Assembly: GCA_023974075.1 (NCBI GenBank)
Contig: CM043797.1
Span: 11,772,401 to 11,836,400 of the forward strand
DNA from: Chaenocephalus aceratus
Lineage: Eukaryota; Chordata; Actinopteri; Perciformes; Channichthyidae
Direction of reading: 5' to 3'
Length of the DNA stretch: 64,000 bases
Part shown: in pieces, positions 20,970 through 35,900 of the stretch
Layout of the letters: each line of letters starts with the position of its first letter
Numbering within the stretch: the stretch's first letter is position 1
Notes under the pieces: generated by a model
The model's database searches: none
The model's input: the letters and a program-made list of their open reading frames with translations, nothing else
Told to the model about the DNA's origin: nothing
Program-made: the position numbers and the translations under genes

Positions 20970-23900
20970 CTGCGCGTTACGCCGAGGCTTGCTGAGCACT
21001 GTCAGTAAATACAACAAGAAACACGCACACAGGATACTGAGTGTGGTGGACAGCAGCAGCGGGTCCGAGGCTTTCAGACCGCGGGTTCAATGCCGAGCAT
21101 GCGGGCTGTCCGGCGGCTTTCAGCAGAAGAGGTTCATGTCGTCACGGTAAGAGTGTCCTCCTCTGTCAATGCTAACATGCTAAAGACTTTAGCTAAGCCC
21201 TTCAAGATGACACCGTAAAACAAACACTGGTCATGTTGTTGTTGTTGTTGAGGGGATACATTCCTCGAGAAGGTGCCTACGTGGTGTGCAAAACATGAGC
21301 TAACAATTAGCAGCGCAAAAAGGAGAAAATGCTGTTGTCCTCTGCTGTTCATTAGCTAGCAAGGTAACCAGCAAGCATGGATTGGGCAACACCTGATCTA
21401 ACTGCCTGCAACCTGCTGAGTCAAAGCATGTAACATCCCTAGGTGCTGCCCACTGTTAGGGAGTTAACCACACCCTCTCATTGCATTAAGAACAATTAAG
21501 ATGAGTGGCAATTATGGTGCAACGAACTGTTCATTATCAACAGAGGTATAGGAAGTACTCAGATCAGTAGCAATTCTTCATTGTAAAAATACTCTGTTAC
21601 AAGTAAAAGTCCTGCTTTCAAAATTGTACTCAAGTAAATGTAGCAAAGTATCGGCATCAAAATATACCTCAAGTACTCAAAGTACTCATTTTATAGTATG
21701 GCCCATATCAGATTTAACAAACATGTTTGTATTATAATTATTATTCATAAATGTCAATGTTGCACTTGGTAAAGGTGGGGATTATTTAAATTACTTGATA
21801 CACTGCTGGGTAGTTTAACCTTTAATAATACATACTGATTTGTTGGTTGAGTTATATTCTGATTTATAAATCCATACCGGCTAAGTAGCTAGTAACTACA
21901 TTTGACTAATACAAAAAAGGTGGAGTAAAAAGTACAAAATAGCATCCAATATGTAGTAAGTAAAAGTCCACACTAGCATAACATGAAAATACTCAAGTGA
22001 AGTATAAGGACCTCACAATTGTACTTAAATACAGTACTTGAGTACATGTACTTAGTTACATTCCACCACTAATGACACTACTCAAAGGCATTGTTTATGA
22101 AGGAAGCTCTTACTATACTTTGTCTGGGTTTGATGTAGTGTTCAATCAGTGATTGCGTACACAGGCCTTGTCAGTGGTGGATAGTAACAAAGTACATTTA
22201 CTCAAGAGCTTACTTACAATTTTTGAGATACTTATAACTTTACAAGAGTATTCACAGGTTATGCTACTCTATACTTCTACTCCACCACATTTTAGAAGCC
22301 AATATTGTCCTTCTTACTCCACTTTATTTATTTAGCTGTACGTTACTAGTTAATTTTAGATTTAGATATTACAATACAAAATACTAATATAAATTAACTA
22401 TTCAATGAACTTTGACATATAATTATAGGCTAAGATATACAGCAGCAGTATATAAAGTTATTCAAATGTGCTCTACATTTACCAGCTTTTATGAAAAACA
22501 TATCAATAATCATAATAGTAACCCCCTTACTCAAATATACTGTATACGGTGAAATGGGCCATTACGCATAAGGAATTTAGCTGAGATTCGCAAATACTTT
22601 GTTACCCTAACAGAAACAAAAGAGCACAATTATTAAGATATGTCAATGTTCTCACTGTTTCACAGTATCAGATCTCTGTATTGAAAAGACCCTATCACCT
22701 GATGAAATATTCTTAAACACTAGCTGAGAAAGATATATATCAAAGATAAAATATATTTGCCTGCTGCCACGTCCTTGATTGGACCGTGGCGTGACATCAC
22801 ACTGAGATTGGGGTTGTAGAACTTCCTGTCAGACTAAAACAGTAAATGGCCACAAATTGAGAAAAGGCTAGATCTTTGAGTTAAGGCACTCGGCACTCAT
22901 CTCCATTTGCAGATTGAAACGGACAAATCAAAAGGACAACATTCATTCTCAAACATAATCTAAAAATAGGCATATTTAAAAATGATAACCAAAATATGGT
23001 GCAGCTGAAACAGTTGTTATTAGTGTTTTAGGCAATGTTTGTTCTTTTTAAAAGTTGTGTTATACAAAATATAAAGGAAGCTGAATTTGATCAATTGTAT
23101 TTGTTCCAAGAGAAATTCTTAACAGTCAGATTTCCAGATACGACAAGAGTTTTCAGACTTGGTAGTACTATCATTAGTTACATGGGGTCTGTTTGCCATG
23201 ACTAAACACGGACTCTTCTGAGGAGGAATTGCAAAGGCAACTTAAAAAGTATTTCAAAAAGAAAAGGTTTGAATTGTTCTAAGATGGAATAGCTAATCTC
23301 TTCAAAATGTGTTTCCTTCTGGTTCATTGCTCTAACTCCAAGTTGATTTTGATTAAATGATCAGCTAAACAAAATGTAGTGTTATTGAGTGTTTTAGGCC
23401 AAAACTGTTGCAAACACATATTATTTCTGACAGCGCCTATTTGTTGTGTGAAGCCGAAGCATTGTCTCTCAAAGGCTGTGTTTAGTGCAGTGAGAAACCA
23501 GTTTGGTCCTGTTTGTTTCTGAAGCCGCCTCCACTTTACTAAACAGAAACAAAGAGCTGTCAGATAATGACAGAAAGCTGTGCATTTGTGAAATATAGCT
23601 CCGTGAAAAAGTAAGTTAAGACGGGTGTGAAATATCTGAACGGATTCAGCACCAGCTCTCACTTGAGTATATGGTCACCTGTGTAAACAAAACTCCTGTC
23701 TTATTGCCAACATGTCTCTGACACGATGACAGCTCTGTGGCAACACTGACCTGGTTTCATCCTCACGTACAATAGGAAAAGGATGAAGTGAAATGGGTGG
23801 TTCCTGTGTTTACTGAGAGGAGCACTTGGCTAATTACCAGGGCAGGGGTCGCTTTGGGCTGAGGGTTTGCAATGGGTTAGCTATATTTAGATCTGGTTAT

Positions 23901-26900
23901 CTCTGCTCAAACAGTGTATTGATAGATTGTTGTAGAGACAGAACAGAAGTTTGCAAAGTGGAATGACTGCTTTTACATTTGCATCATATATTGATATCTA
24001 CATGGGTGTTTTCTATTCAACTCCAAAAATAATGAAATTAGTGCTGTCAAACAATAATTTTGTTTCACTTTTAATCACAGTAATAATCTGAGTCAGGATC
24101 CTCACAATTTTTAAAATAATAATAATTTTTGGGGGGGGGATAAAAATTAATGAACGTGTGGTGTTTTATACGGAACTACATTCAACTAGTAAGACAAATC
24201 AAAGTGTTTTTTTTTTTTAACTTGTTTATGACATGATTCTGAATTATTGGACTTAAGTCCGTCAATATCCTGACCACGTCGCTAAAGCACTCGACAATGA
24301 AGGGTGATTCCACTTTTTTAAAACCAACATGGCTGACTTCAAAATGGTAAAATGTTGTTTCAAAACAAAACCCATCGTCACCTTCTGGTTTTATGATACG
24401 ACGTAAAATGATTTGCTACCACCATTTTTCCATTGTGATGTTTGTTTAAACAGACACTGAAGTGTCATCTGTTTGACTTAAATAAATTGTTAAAGCCGTT
24501 GTTATGGAGAGCTGCTGCGATTTATAATGTGCACAACACAGTGCATATGCTGGAATCCTGCTAACGCTTTCAAACTGCAAGCACTCGTTTTTGCCAGTTC
24601 CTCTACTTTTCATGTGAAACACATTTAAAGTAGGGTTTGTTTTAAGTCCAAACACAATTTTTTGATATAATTCTGATATTTCTTATCTCAAACAAGCACC
24701 CCTTCTCTCAGATGTCTCTATTCAGTGCAATGGATATGAGTCATAGCATCTCTTCAGGGTAGGCACATAGTGTTACTTGGCATCCTATAAATAGACATGT
24801 ATATATAAGCAGATATAATGCTGCATTCAAGACATGTTGGAAGCGCTTATCAGAAGAAATGCATGAATGAATGAATGATCTCTCAGTCCCTAAGATATTT
24901 GGCCTTATTACCAACAATGTCCCTCTTTTACATATTTAGAATCCTGAGAAAAAAACTTAGTGTACATGATTTCATTATGTGAAATCATCACTCTATGTTG
25001 CATATCTTTAAAAGTATAAATGCCCGGAAGAAGCTCCGTTAGACCAACCTGTTTTTATCAACACTCTTACCCGTAGGAGTTATTTTTTAAAGAAGTCATG
25101 ACTTCTAGCAAGGAAACATGGATTTAAAGAAAGCACAGTATTGAACATATTTTAAAAATATCTGCTTTGCAATTGTTGTAATTTAACATGATTGGCTGTT
25201 TCCAAATATCATCTCATCGACATTGTCGGATATGTAATGGTAGTCTGAAGAATCAATGCAAAACTACTGATTGTCCTTAACACGAGGACAATTGGTTTTA
25301 CAAACAAAAAAACTGATTTGATTTTAAGTTGGACTTGAAACATATTTTTCATAGTAAAATCAGGTTACCTTATTTTGCTCAATACACCCATGATAAGGAA
25401 AATAACCTGAGACTAACCTACTGTGTGATTTAATCCCACATATATCCACATCATTAATCCCCCCTCTTCATCTCTGTTGTAAAGATTAGCTTTGCAGGGA
25501 GCACAGAAGTATTGCGTGTTATTTATTAGAAGTGACCAGCTGTGTTGTCAGTGGTGATATGTGTGTGTGTGTGTGTGGTGTGTGTGTGTGTGTGTGTGTG
25601 TGTGTTGTGTGTGTTGTGTGTGTGTGTGGTGTTGTGTGTGAACATTGAGATTAGGACAAATTATATTCTTCTTGTTGATATCTGAAAAGTCGAGGTGTTT
25701 TATTCAATCCTGTCAAAGTTGTGATTGAGATTACGACTGAAGGGGGGGGGGGGGTGTGGGGGGGGTGATGTGAGGATTGCAGCAGGATTTTCTAACGGGA
25801 TGAATGTAAATCGCCTCGATAGGAGGGGAAATCCTGACGCCTATTTCTCTCAGAACTGAGGGATTCCCTGCGAAGCTCCTCGGGGACTTATGGACTGTTT
25901 GTGTTTGTCCACGGAAAGTTGTTTTGATCAAGTCCTCTTGTTTTTCTTATGTATGTTAGTTTGTGGTCTTGTGTTCGGAGGTGGGTTTTAAACTAGTGCT
26001 GTCCTATCAAAAAACAATTTGAATCATGTTAGTCACACTAGTGTTCACTATTTTGGTGGGAGATGCATCTAATACACGTGCGGTGTGTTAATAAAGAAAT
26101 GCATGAAAAACGGACAAGTCAGAGGTCTTTAATATCATGAAGTCACACATATTTCCAACACTTGGCTAAAGCAACGACAAAGCCGCTGTCATCGAGAGCC
26201 GCTGCGATCACCCTCTGTAAAATGTGCGCCAAACAGGACATATACTGTATGGTAGCATTCACATTGCAATGACCCTCTGCATAATGTGCGCTACGCTTTC
26301 GTTGCCCATTCACGGCCGTGCAGCTCATTGTAAACGTCCGCGATGGAGTTACGGGTCAAATTTGGGTCAAACTTTAAATTGCGTATTTAATTTTTTTAGC
26401 ACGTTAAGGCCCTGTCACACGTCCCGAAATTGACACCCGATGGACACACGATAAAGGAAATGTTCAAATTCGGCTGTGATCGTAGCAACATCGGGCCATT
26501 CATGAGGGCATCTAAGCCATCGTAGACCGCCGGTGGAGTTTCTCAGGCTCCGGCAGCAGCAACTTCGTGAGCGGCAACTTCGTAAGGCACTCGTGAGGGC
26601 ATCTTGTCAAATCGTGTCTCTTCATGTTATCATCGGCGCATTCACCCTCACTCTGATCGGGGCGAATGCCCGATGGCACGAGGATACAAGATGCCCTCAC
26701 GATGGCCTTACGAAGGGCAAAAATTGACACACAAATTCAACACGAAAATGAACCTTCGCAAGGTCCTTCAGCAATTTTTTGGCATGCCAAAGATTTTGCC
26801 TCCGCTCACGAAGTTTGCTGCCGGAGCCTGAGAAACTCCGCCAGCGGTCATACGATGGCTTAAGATGCCCTCACGAATGGCCCGATGTTGCTACGATCAC

Positions 26901-29900
26901 AGCCGAATTTGAACATTTCCCTTTATCGTGTGTCCATCGGGTTGTTTTATTGCACAACAAAAATCATGTAAATATATTATGTAAATAACCCAATTTGTGT
27001 TCTGTGAAACTAAAAAGGATATAATATATTATTTTGAAGGACAGTTGACAGGAAATTGTTGTTGTTATGGAAACAACATTACGGAGAAAACGTAATATTT
27101 TCTACATATAAAGACGGAAAAAGTAAAGAACAAAGTCTGAGATATCAGTACAGTATCATAGTACTGTAACATAATTGTTTTTGGTACTTTCATTGCAGTT
27201 GTATGTCTTAAATGTAATGTAAATGTTGCCTTCGTGTGTGGTTCGGGGCCATCTTCGTGTGAAATTCACAATTCCATATTCGTGTGTCCATCGGGTGTCA
27301 ATTTCGGGACAGTGTGACAGGGCCTTTAAGGTTTGCAGATTTATCAACAGTGTTAACAGGCCTTAAAACACCCTTGAATGCACACACAGGGTTCAGTGTG
27401 TAATGGTGTTGCCTGTGTTTGGCAGGAGCAGGCCTGAAGGGAAGATTCTGGAGACGGTGGGAATGTTTGAGGCTGTGAAGCAGCACGGAAAATATGAAAC
27501 GGGGACAGGTGAGTCACTTCCAGTCACAAACACAACACAAATTGGATAGCTCTTATCAGACCTCCTTTTGAATAATACTGTATTATCCTATGTTTTCTGG
27601 TCTGTTTTTAAGTTTTGACACGACATTAAATTAGTTTTTTATGATAGCACATTGATGTGATCCTGTCAAGTGACTGTAATCCCATCTACTTTCTTTTATT
27701 AAGCCCCCTGCAGATGTCATCTCACAGCAAACTCATCCAATGTGTGCTTGTTGTTCCGCTCCTCAGCTGTTTCTCCACAGTGTGTTTGGCTACAGAGGCA
27801 TCGTCCTGTTCCCCTGGCACGCCCGCCTCTACGACAGAGACATCACCCCTCCCATGTCTGAAAAGTAAACCTCCACTTCTGGCTTTAGACTACACCGAAC
27901 GAACAGTCCTCATTGGCTTGTTTGGAGGCTTGTTTAACTGAGATCTTTTTCTACCTCTTACTTTCTCTCCTCAGTAAACCTGACCCTCCGGGTGCACACG
28001 GCTCCAAGGAGGTGAAGGGGAAGACTCACACATACTACCAGGTCCTGATTGACACCAGGGACTGCCCTCATATAGTAAGTCACTATACAGTTACAGTAGG
28101 GTTTTAGGACCCCTTACATTGCACATGCATCGGAGGAAGTCAAGACAAGCAAGAAAGTGGAGCTGGTTGAAGCTCAGTAAGACATTTGGAATTTCAATAA
28201 CTATTCATTTTGCCATTATTCCTTTATATTTACTGCATCATTTAAGTCCAATTTCAACGGAAATCCTCTATCCCTGACATTTAAAGAGCCTGTGACAGCC
28301 TCCCAACAACTGTTGTGCAATGAAATATTGGGCTACTGGTAATCTCGAACCGTCATCTTAAAAAATAAGGTGCGATAAATATCAATAATTTCGAACATCG
28401 CGGGGAAATTCCTTCGACTCATTTTGAAGTTTTGGGGAAGCCGGAAGTGACGTCAATGCGGGAACGCGCTTCACTGTGCGTGAGAGAGCCAAACACGGAC
28501 AAAGTGTGTTGTCATGCGTAGAAATGGTGAATTACTGAGATTAGGCACGTTAATAACGTTGTAATGAAGTTGACTACAGTATATTCATATTTGTCAGTGC
28601 TTTCATATCAATTCGGCAAACATAAATGATCGTGGTGAAGATGATGATTACATTAGGATTAAAAATCGGTAGTGATAGCTGCTGAATTTCCTCCCGTAGG
28701 ATGTGAATAAAAACAAATTGATTATTTTTGTAGTTGTAAACTCAATGGATGAAACTACTTTATTAGTGCTTTCATGTCAATTCGGCAAACATATGATAGA
28801 TTAAATGATCGTGAGGATGATGATTAAAAAATCGTTTGTTTGAGCCGGTCTGCATTTCCTGATGAGAAAACAAACCGATTTTTTTGTAGTTGTAGTACAC
28901 CAACATGGATTAAACGTGTGGTTTTTTTTTACCACAATGTTGGGGAAATTAATGGATAAAATGCACAGATTATTATTATTATTATTCCCACTCCGATCGG
29001 GACACTTGGTCCACCGTTTCCCGCGCAGCGAGGCTCCCCTGTTGACAGTTTACGTGGGCTGGGCTGGGTGCAGTGGCGGACTGGCCTTCGGGACGAATCC
29101 CGATGGGCCGGTACCGAAGTGGGCCGGTTGGATAAGTCACTAGCACATCCCCCACTCCCCCCGTTGACAATTTACTAGCGGTACCGAAGTGGGCCGGTCT
29201 AGAGTCCCGGGATGATTTTTAGTCCCAGTCCACCACTGGCTACATGACCGTATGATCGCCCATATTGACGCACCTAATTCCTAAACTTCTAACAGTAGAG
29301 ATGTCCCGATCCGATCACGTGATCGGGGATCGGAGCCGATCACGTGATTTTCAAAAAATCGGGGATCGGGAGAAAAAAAATCGGGGATCGGGATTTTTTT
29401 TTTTTAATACTTTTTTTTTTTTTTATTTAATGTTACAAAACAAAAATGACCATGTTCACGTCTTAAAGTCATCCTGAGGACTTAGTTTTGGTTTAAAATT
29501 ACACATCATGTATGTGTTGCTTTCTTTGGGCTTGTTTTCATAGACCTGGTTGCTTATTTCTCTGAAATCTGGCAACAGAGTGGGCGCAGTGCCCAATAGT
29601 AGCAGTAAGCTAACGAGAGGCTACGTTCAGCTGGTGACTCGGGAGTCGGGACAGAGAAAATGTCACGAGTTTGGAAGTATTATAAAATTGAAAGTGAAGG
29701 CAGTGTAACCTTGCCAGATGCAATGTTTGCAAGGCAGAGGTTCCGCGTGGTGGAAAGAACAGAGCTACGTTCAACACGACCAATCTAATACGCTACCTGA
29801 GAAACAAACACCAACACAACACGGCGAGTACACAGCGAGTACACAGCGGCCACTTGGGTAACGGCACTGAAACAACCGACACTTTCAGAGACTTTTAAAA

Positions 29901-32900
29901 GGAAAGAGAAACTGCCCCAGAACAGTGAAAAGGCCAACACAATAACAGCCAAGATAGCTGAATTCATCGCGTTGGATGACCAGCCGTTATCTGTTACCTT
30001 TTTTTTCTCTTAATGCATTGCATAAAGATCGGATCGGGAAAAATCGGTATCGGCAGATTGTCAAAATCAAATGATCGGAATCGGATCGGGAGCAAAGGTG
30101 AAAACGGGACATCCCTAGATACAACATAAACCGATCCTTCAGCCTCATATGAGCTCTCAGACACGTTCAACATTAAACTGTCATCGCTGTCTGAGCTTGC
30201 TGCTGTGTGCGCCATCGTGCGTTTACATGCAGATGCTGGGATCCTGAACGGTGCAGCTGGAGCGCTGTGCCCGCAATGACGTCACACATAATTTGGCGGG
30301 ACTTGAAGAATCCCCGAGAAGATCCAGAAAATGGTCAACATTGAAGGGCAGATTAATGGTTATCAAAGTACAAATATCCCAAATCAGTTCAGTAACGGTT
30401 TTCAAGGGACAATATTTACTCAAATGGATGGGTTTGGATGATGGGGGGAAACTCGTGTCACAGGCTCTTTAAATAGTAAGCCATATTCACATTGCTTCAA
30501 AATAAAATATAAGTAACTTGTTCTTAAACCCATAGAATCCTAATAATTAAATTCCTAGTTGTTGCACTCACTTACACAGACCTTTGGGACAGACATTTGA
30601 TAAGAGTGTGACATTTTTTTCCTTCACACATATTGTCCTTGGAGAGGTTATAATATATCTTAAAGAGGCCCTATTAAGCTTTTGGGGGTTTCCCCTTTCC
30701 TGTAGTGTGCTATATAGGTTTTTGTGCTATATAGGTTTTGTGCATGTAAATGGTCTATAAGGGCTAAAATCCCAAATTCTTATGAGAGATATTACATTAC
30801 ATTTCATTTAGCTGATGCTTTTATCCAAAGCGACTTACAAGTGCATTCGATCAAGAATACAAACTTGAAGAAAACAGAATCATATAAGCACATCAGGTTT
30901 CATAGAGCCAAAACATTTCAAGTGCTACTCAACTGGCTGTAGATAAGCCAGTCCTTGGTTAGTCTACAAGTATTTTTTTTTCATTGTTTCGCTCGAAGTG
31001 GAGTCGAAAGAGATGAGTTTTCAGTCTTCGCCGGAAGGTGTGTAAGCTTTCTGCTGTCCTGATGTCAATGGGGAGCTCATTCCACCATTTTGGAGCCAGG
31101 ATATAAAGCACTTTTTGACCATTGAAGCATGTAAACATGAAGTACAATCAGGGTTAATGCTCCATGGAGACAAAGCTAGAACAGTGTGAGAATCTAGCTC
31201 TGGTTGTCCTGTCAGCAGTGTGCTCTGTGTGTTCGACAGTCTCAGAGGTCCCAGACGGAGGCAGTGACGTTTCTGGCAAACCATGACGACAGCAGAGCCC
31301 TGTACGCTATCCCAGGTATGCACAGTGTTCACGACATGGCACTTCAATGATACATTACAGAGGTTCTGTCAGGTTAAATGCTTTCAGCAGACCTAATTAA
31401 ACACTCATTCTACCACCACACCACTTTCCATTGTCAAATTTCCCTTTGAAGATTCAAGTATTTAACACCCACTCTTAACATTTTGATAAATTAGATCCAC
31501 TACAGCAGGGGTGCCCAACCAGTCGATCGCGGGGAGATTCCCAGTCGATTACGAGATGTGTCTAAAAATAGAACAACAATATTCTGTTTTATCGTTAATG
31601 TCCTATAACATAATCTTCCCGTTCCAGAATAATGCACTTGAACGCATCAAAGCTTTGTGATTGCCCGGCTAGACCCCATGTGTCGGGGCGTGGCTGGTGG
31701 GCAGTGGGCACTATTTCGCTGACGTTGTCCGTGTCAACAGGAGTGAGAGTCCGCACACAAGACCGCAATTATGGCCGAAGCAAAAAAGCCCAAAATATCA
31801 TTTTCACTCCGAGTGGGAGGATGATTACTTTTTATCTATTCCAATTGAAAGTCCATCTGTCTCATCTGCAATGCGAGCGTGGCTTTATCGAAGAAGGGTC
31901 ATTTAGGAGCGGCATTTCAAAACAGTGCACAAACGCTACGAGACGGAATTCCCTCCTAAATATGCCCTACGCTCCCAAAAGGGGAGGGGCCTGAAAGGAC
32001 AGCTAAATGCACAGCAGTCCATTTTCACCAGGCCCAACAACAAGAGCAAGGCTGCTACCATAGCATCTTATCGTGTCAGTCACGTTCTTGCGAAACACAT
32101 GAAGTCTTTCAAAGACGGCGAAGTTGTGAAAGAAGCATTCCTGGAGGCTGCCGACGCGCTTTTGGGGGACAGTAAAAATAACAGTAGCATTTCAACAGGT
32201 TTTTGATATAATAAAAACTCAAGTTAGATACCGTTATTAATCAGCTGTGAGTTTTAGTTTGTTTGAACTTAGTCATATAATTATTGTACAAAATGGTAGG
32301 CTATAAGAATGCAAACTTAAATTGATTATAGTCTATCAATTCAGGTTAAGAAACTAGTGTTGCTTGCATCCTATTAAAGGCATTTATTTGTATACTCTAC
32401 TAAAATGCAACAAAAAAAGCGTTTGATTCTATTAATTTTGTCTTTTTTTATTGCTCTTTGGCAGCAGATTCCTGTGTAGCTTCAGATCTGAGTTGTCTTA
32501 ATAGTAAGCCTAATTTTAATGGCAAAGAAAGGGTTCAGAGTCTTTTATTTTTTCCTGTGTCATATGTGGCAGCACTGTATTACCCACTGTAGTATTGACG
32601 TGTGAATAAACTCCAACTCTATATCAACAACACTGTTGTGTGACTTCAGTTAAATACTTGTATGTGTGTAGATTAGAAAGAGGTAAGATAAAGAATCTGC
32701 AGTATTTTATGAAGTATTAATCGTACAAAGGTCAGTTTTATACAAGTAGAAGTGTGTATTTACCTGGTAGTAGGCTGTCCGTAATGGCTACGCCTCTCTA
32801 TTTGGACTGGTAGATCTCGACAGACTGGCAACTTTAAAAGTAGCTCTCGGTTCAAAAAAGGTTGGGCACCCCTGCACTACAGCAATGTTTTAAAGCTAGA

Positions 32901-35900
32901 TGGCCTATTACTGCTGTTATTTCATTTATTCAAAACAATGATGAAGGACATAGTTGAGCTTTAATTTCTAAACGATGATGTGTTAACTGAATGAAATAGA
33001 GCGCACAAGGCGAGATTGCCTTCTAGGTTACCATATGTGCTCACACCATTACATGCACATGGTCAACATTACAACCATTAAACTCTAACGAGAACAATGA
33101 GGGTAAAACACCAATCTGTTTTCGCAAATACTCCCTAGTCTAGTTTAGCTAAAAACACCAATACTGTAACTGAGTTGTTAACTACGGAGTCTCCTCTGCT
33201 CTGCCGGGCATGTCGCCCAAAGCATATCACTTTTGTTGGATATCCCATTTCTAACAGTTTTGAATGGGGCATTCATGATAAACAATACAATAAAAAAGCT
33301 ATTTCTGAGGAAATAGTCCAGCTCAGCTTGTAAAGAGGATTCAATATATATATTTTTTCGCTTTCTTGTATTGTGTTGTATAGGTTTTTTCTGTGCATAA
33401 AGGCTTACATCTCTGTATTCCCTCCAGAGGGAGTTTCTCTCCCCCACACTCCCCCCTGAAACACCTCCATTTAACTCCTTTGTTTACTACCGTAACATGA
33501 CTTTGTAAAACTTCCGCTTCTATTTGCTAGCACTCCAACGCATTGTATGTGATGGGCCACTCTCCAGTTTAGCTCCCACAGTATATGAAACGTCCCCTTT
33601 GAGGCATTCATTGCTCTCTGCCTCGTCCCCATGTGTGTGCTTCTGTCATCAGGTCTGGACTATGTGAGCCATGAAGACATCCTGCCCTATAACTCTACGG
33701 AGCAGATCCCCATCCAGCATGAGCTGTTTGAGCGCTTCCTCATGTTCAACCCTGCCAAAGGTACACTCTCTTCTGGAGCGGCCACATCATGCTTCACACA
33801 CCTTTTACAATGCAGTCTCACTTTAGTCTTGTGAACCATCGTTAACGAATGTCATTGCTATTAATCGTAGTCATAGTATTTTATTCCAAGTTAAATATTG
33901 TAGATCTTTAAGCAGTTGTCGGTTTAGCTAGTATTCCTTTTGTTCAAAGCCATTAAAGCAATATTTTACCCACAAAACGACCATTTGAATATCAATTACT
34001 TACCCTGTGATACCTTGAATTAATTAAGAAAATGTTGTTATTTCTATGAATTCAAAAGGATAAGTGTTCAATATGAATGGAAGTAAATGAGAGCTTAGTT
34101 AAACAGAAGCAAAACTATGCATAGTTTGTAAAATGATGTATTGATATTGTTTTGCTGCTGTTCACACAGCCCCTATTAATTCAATTCCTAGGAACTTAAT
34201 GTGTTTTTGGATCCTTGTTCACTGTCGAGCCCAACCAGAAACATTTTCTAAGCAAATAAATGTATCGCGTTGTGAGTTTTGATTTACAAATGGTCCTTTT
34301 GTGGGTGAAATATTCAATAAATAGCTATGGTGGTTGGCTGTCTAGTGTTTTCAAGCCAATATCGAATGAATGAATGTATTTCCCTGATGCAATGAGTCAT
34401 TTAGTTTCACTTCTGGTTCGGATCCGACCATTGCCGTTTACCGTTTACGTGGTCGATGTAACAAAAAACAGTATTGTGAGTAAACATGTGCTTTGTCCTG
34501 TAGCTCCACCATTTACACCCAGAGACACCCTGAAGGCGTGGCAGGAGAAGAACCACCCCTGGCTGGAGCTGTCTGACGTCCACAGGGAGACCACGGAGAA
34601 CATCCGGGTCACTGTCATCCCCTTCTACATGGGCATGAGGGTAAATGACCAAACAGCATCTAAGTTCAGAGATATGAAGCTGCTGCAAACACAGCCTGGA
34701 GCACACTAGCTCGAGTATTAGCCACATCGCACTGACCTAACTGTAGGTCTGCAAATCGAGACTATTGCTGTGACTCTTGCTGTTTTCTGTTTTGGTTGGT
34801 TCTGTTAATGCTAATGGATATTCTCTCTGATTCTCAGGAGGCCCAGAACTCCCATGTATACTGGGTGAGTAGCAGATGTTTCTCTTCTGTGGGGAATATG
34901 TAGTCACTTTGGGAAATGAACACCAGCTACAAGTATGGATCGGTATCTTTAAGGTTTTAACGGTACTACTACTTTTATCGATACCGCTTATCGGTCCGGT
35001 CTTTTAACGGTATTCTTATCGGTTCTTTTGGAGAGAAAAAAAGGTAAACAAATTGTTTACAAAATTAACATTGCTTTTTATTTAAATTAAATGCATAATA
35101 TTTCACATCAAAAGAAACAACAACGTTTTAACAAATCGAATTAAATAATGTGATGACAGAACTGTAAACAGAATAGCTGAAACTTTAACAAAATAAATAA
35201 CTCAGTTTCCTCTAATCATTAACCCATGTTTGTATAATGTAGTTAACTCCGTGTGTTGCTGCTAGCATACAGAACACCTGACGTGGAAACGTTGCTCGTG
35301 GATGGAGCTACAGAGCTACTAGAAAGCCAGTCGAACCCGGTGCATTCCTCCGTCTGAATGTGGAGCACTTTTGCTAAATGTTTAGACAAATTGCTCGTGT
35401 TAGCGCCCTTACATGCTAAACTCTGTTGGTAACGAGCATTATCCACATCGAGACGGGTAAAGGTTAACCACACCTCGGAGCGCGGTCTCTCCGCCATCTC
35501 CTCCGTGTGTGTGTGTGTTGCTGCATGTAGCAGCTGCGTGTATGTAAACTGCCCCGCCCCCTCACAAGCAGGTGGGGGAGAGAGAGAGATCTCTCGCCTG
35601 GATTGGAAAGATCAATAATAAGATGCATTTTGCAGTCTTTTTGCATATTAGAAACGGAGTTGGTGAAACTAAAACTGCAATATAAGTTTGTGTAGCAATA
35701 ATACATGACATATGTTTTACATGTCTTCAGTACAGATAAAAAGACCGATAACGTCGGAGCTTAACGGTCTTAATAATTCAGCCCCGGGGCCCGTTTAATA
35801 CCGGGGCTCGGTACCCATCCCTAGCTACAAGCACTGCTTTATTCCACCTTAGTCTGCATACTCAGTACTCTGACACTTGTGTGTGTTGTATCCCTGCAGT

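Larger units (their letters stand above)
28285..30468 (+). mobile_element. TTAA-flanked MITE (Kolobok-like), copy A, in poldip2 intron 4
   Basis: Ends AGAGCCTGTGACA on both sides, flanked by TTAA (28281-28284 and 30469-30472). Homologous to the inverted copy at 53597-54770. Both copies share an inner hAT MITE (29072-29239 here); only this copy has a further hAT insertion at 29296-30117. TTAA targets fit Kolobok or piggyBac; the ends do not look like piggyBac, so Kolobok is favoured tentatively. Confidence 0.65.

Noticed and set aside
26143..26328. Possible intact host gene on the minus strand
   Set aside because: Short fragment with hAT transposase motifs and no continuation; treated as a transposon relic.
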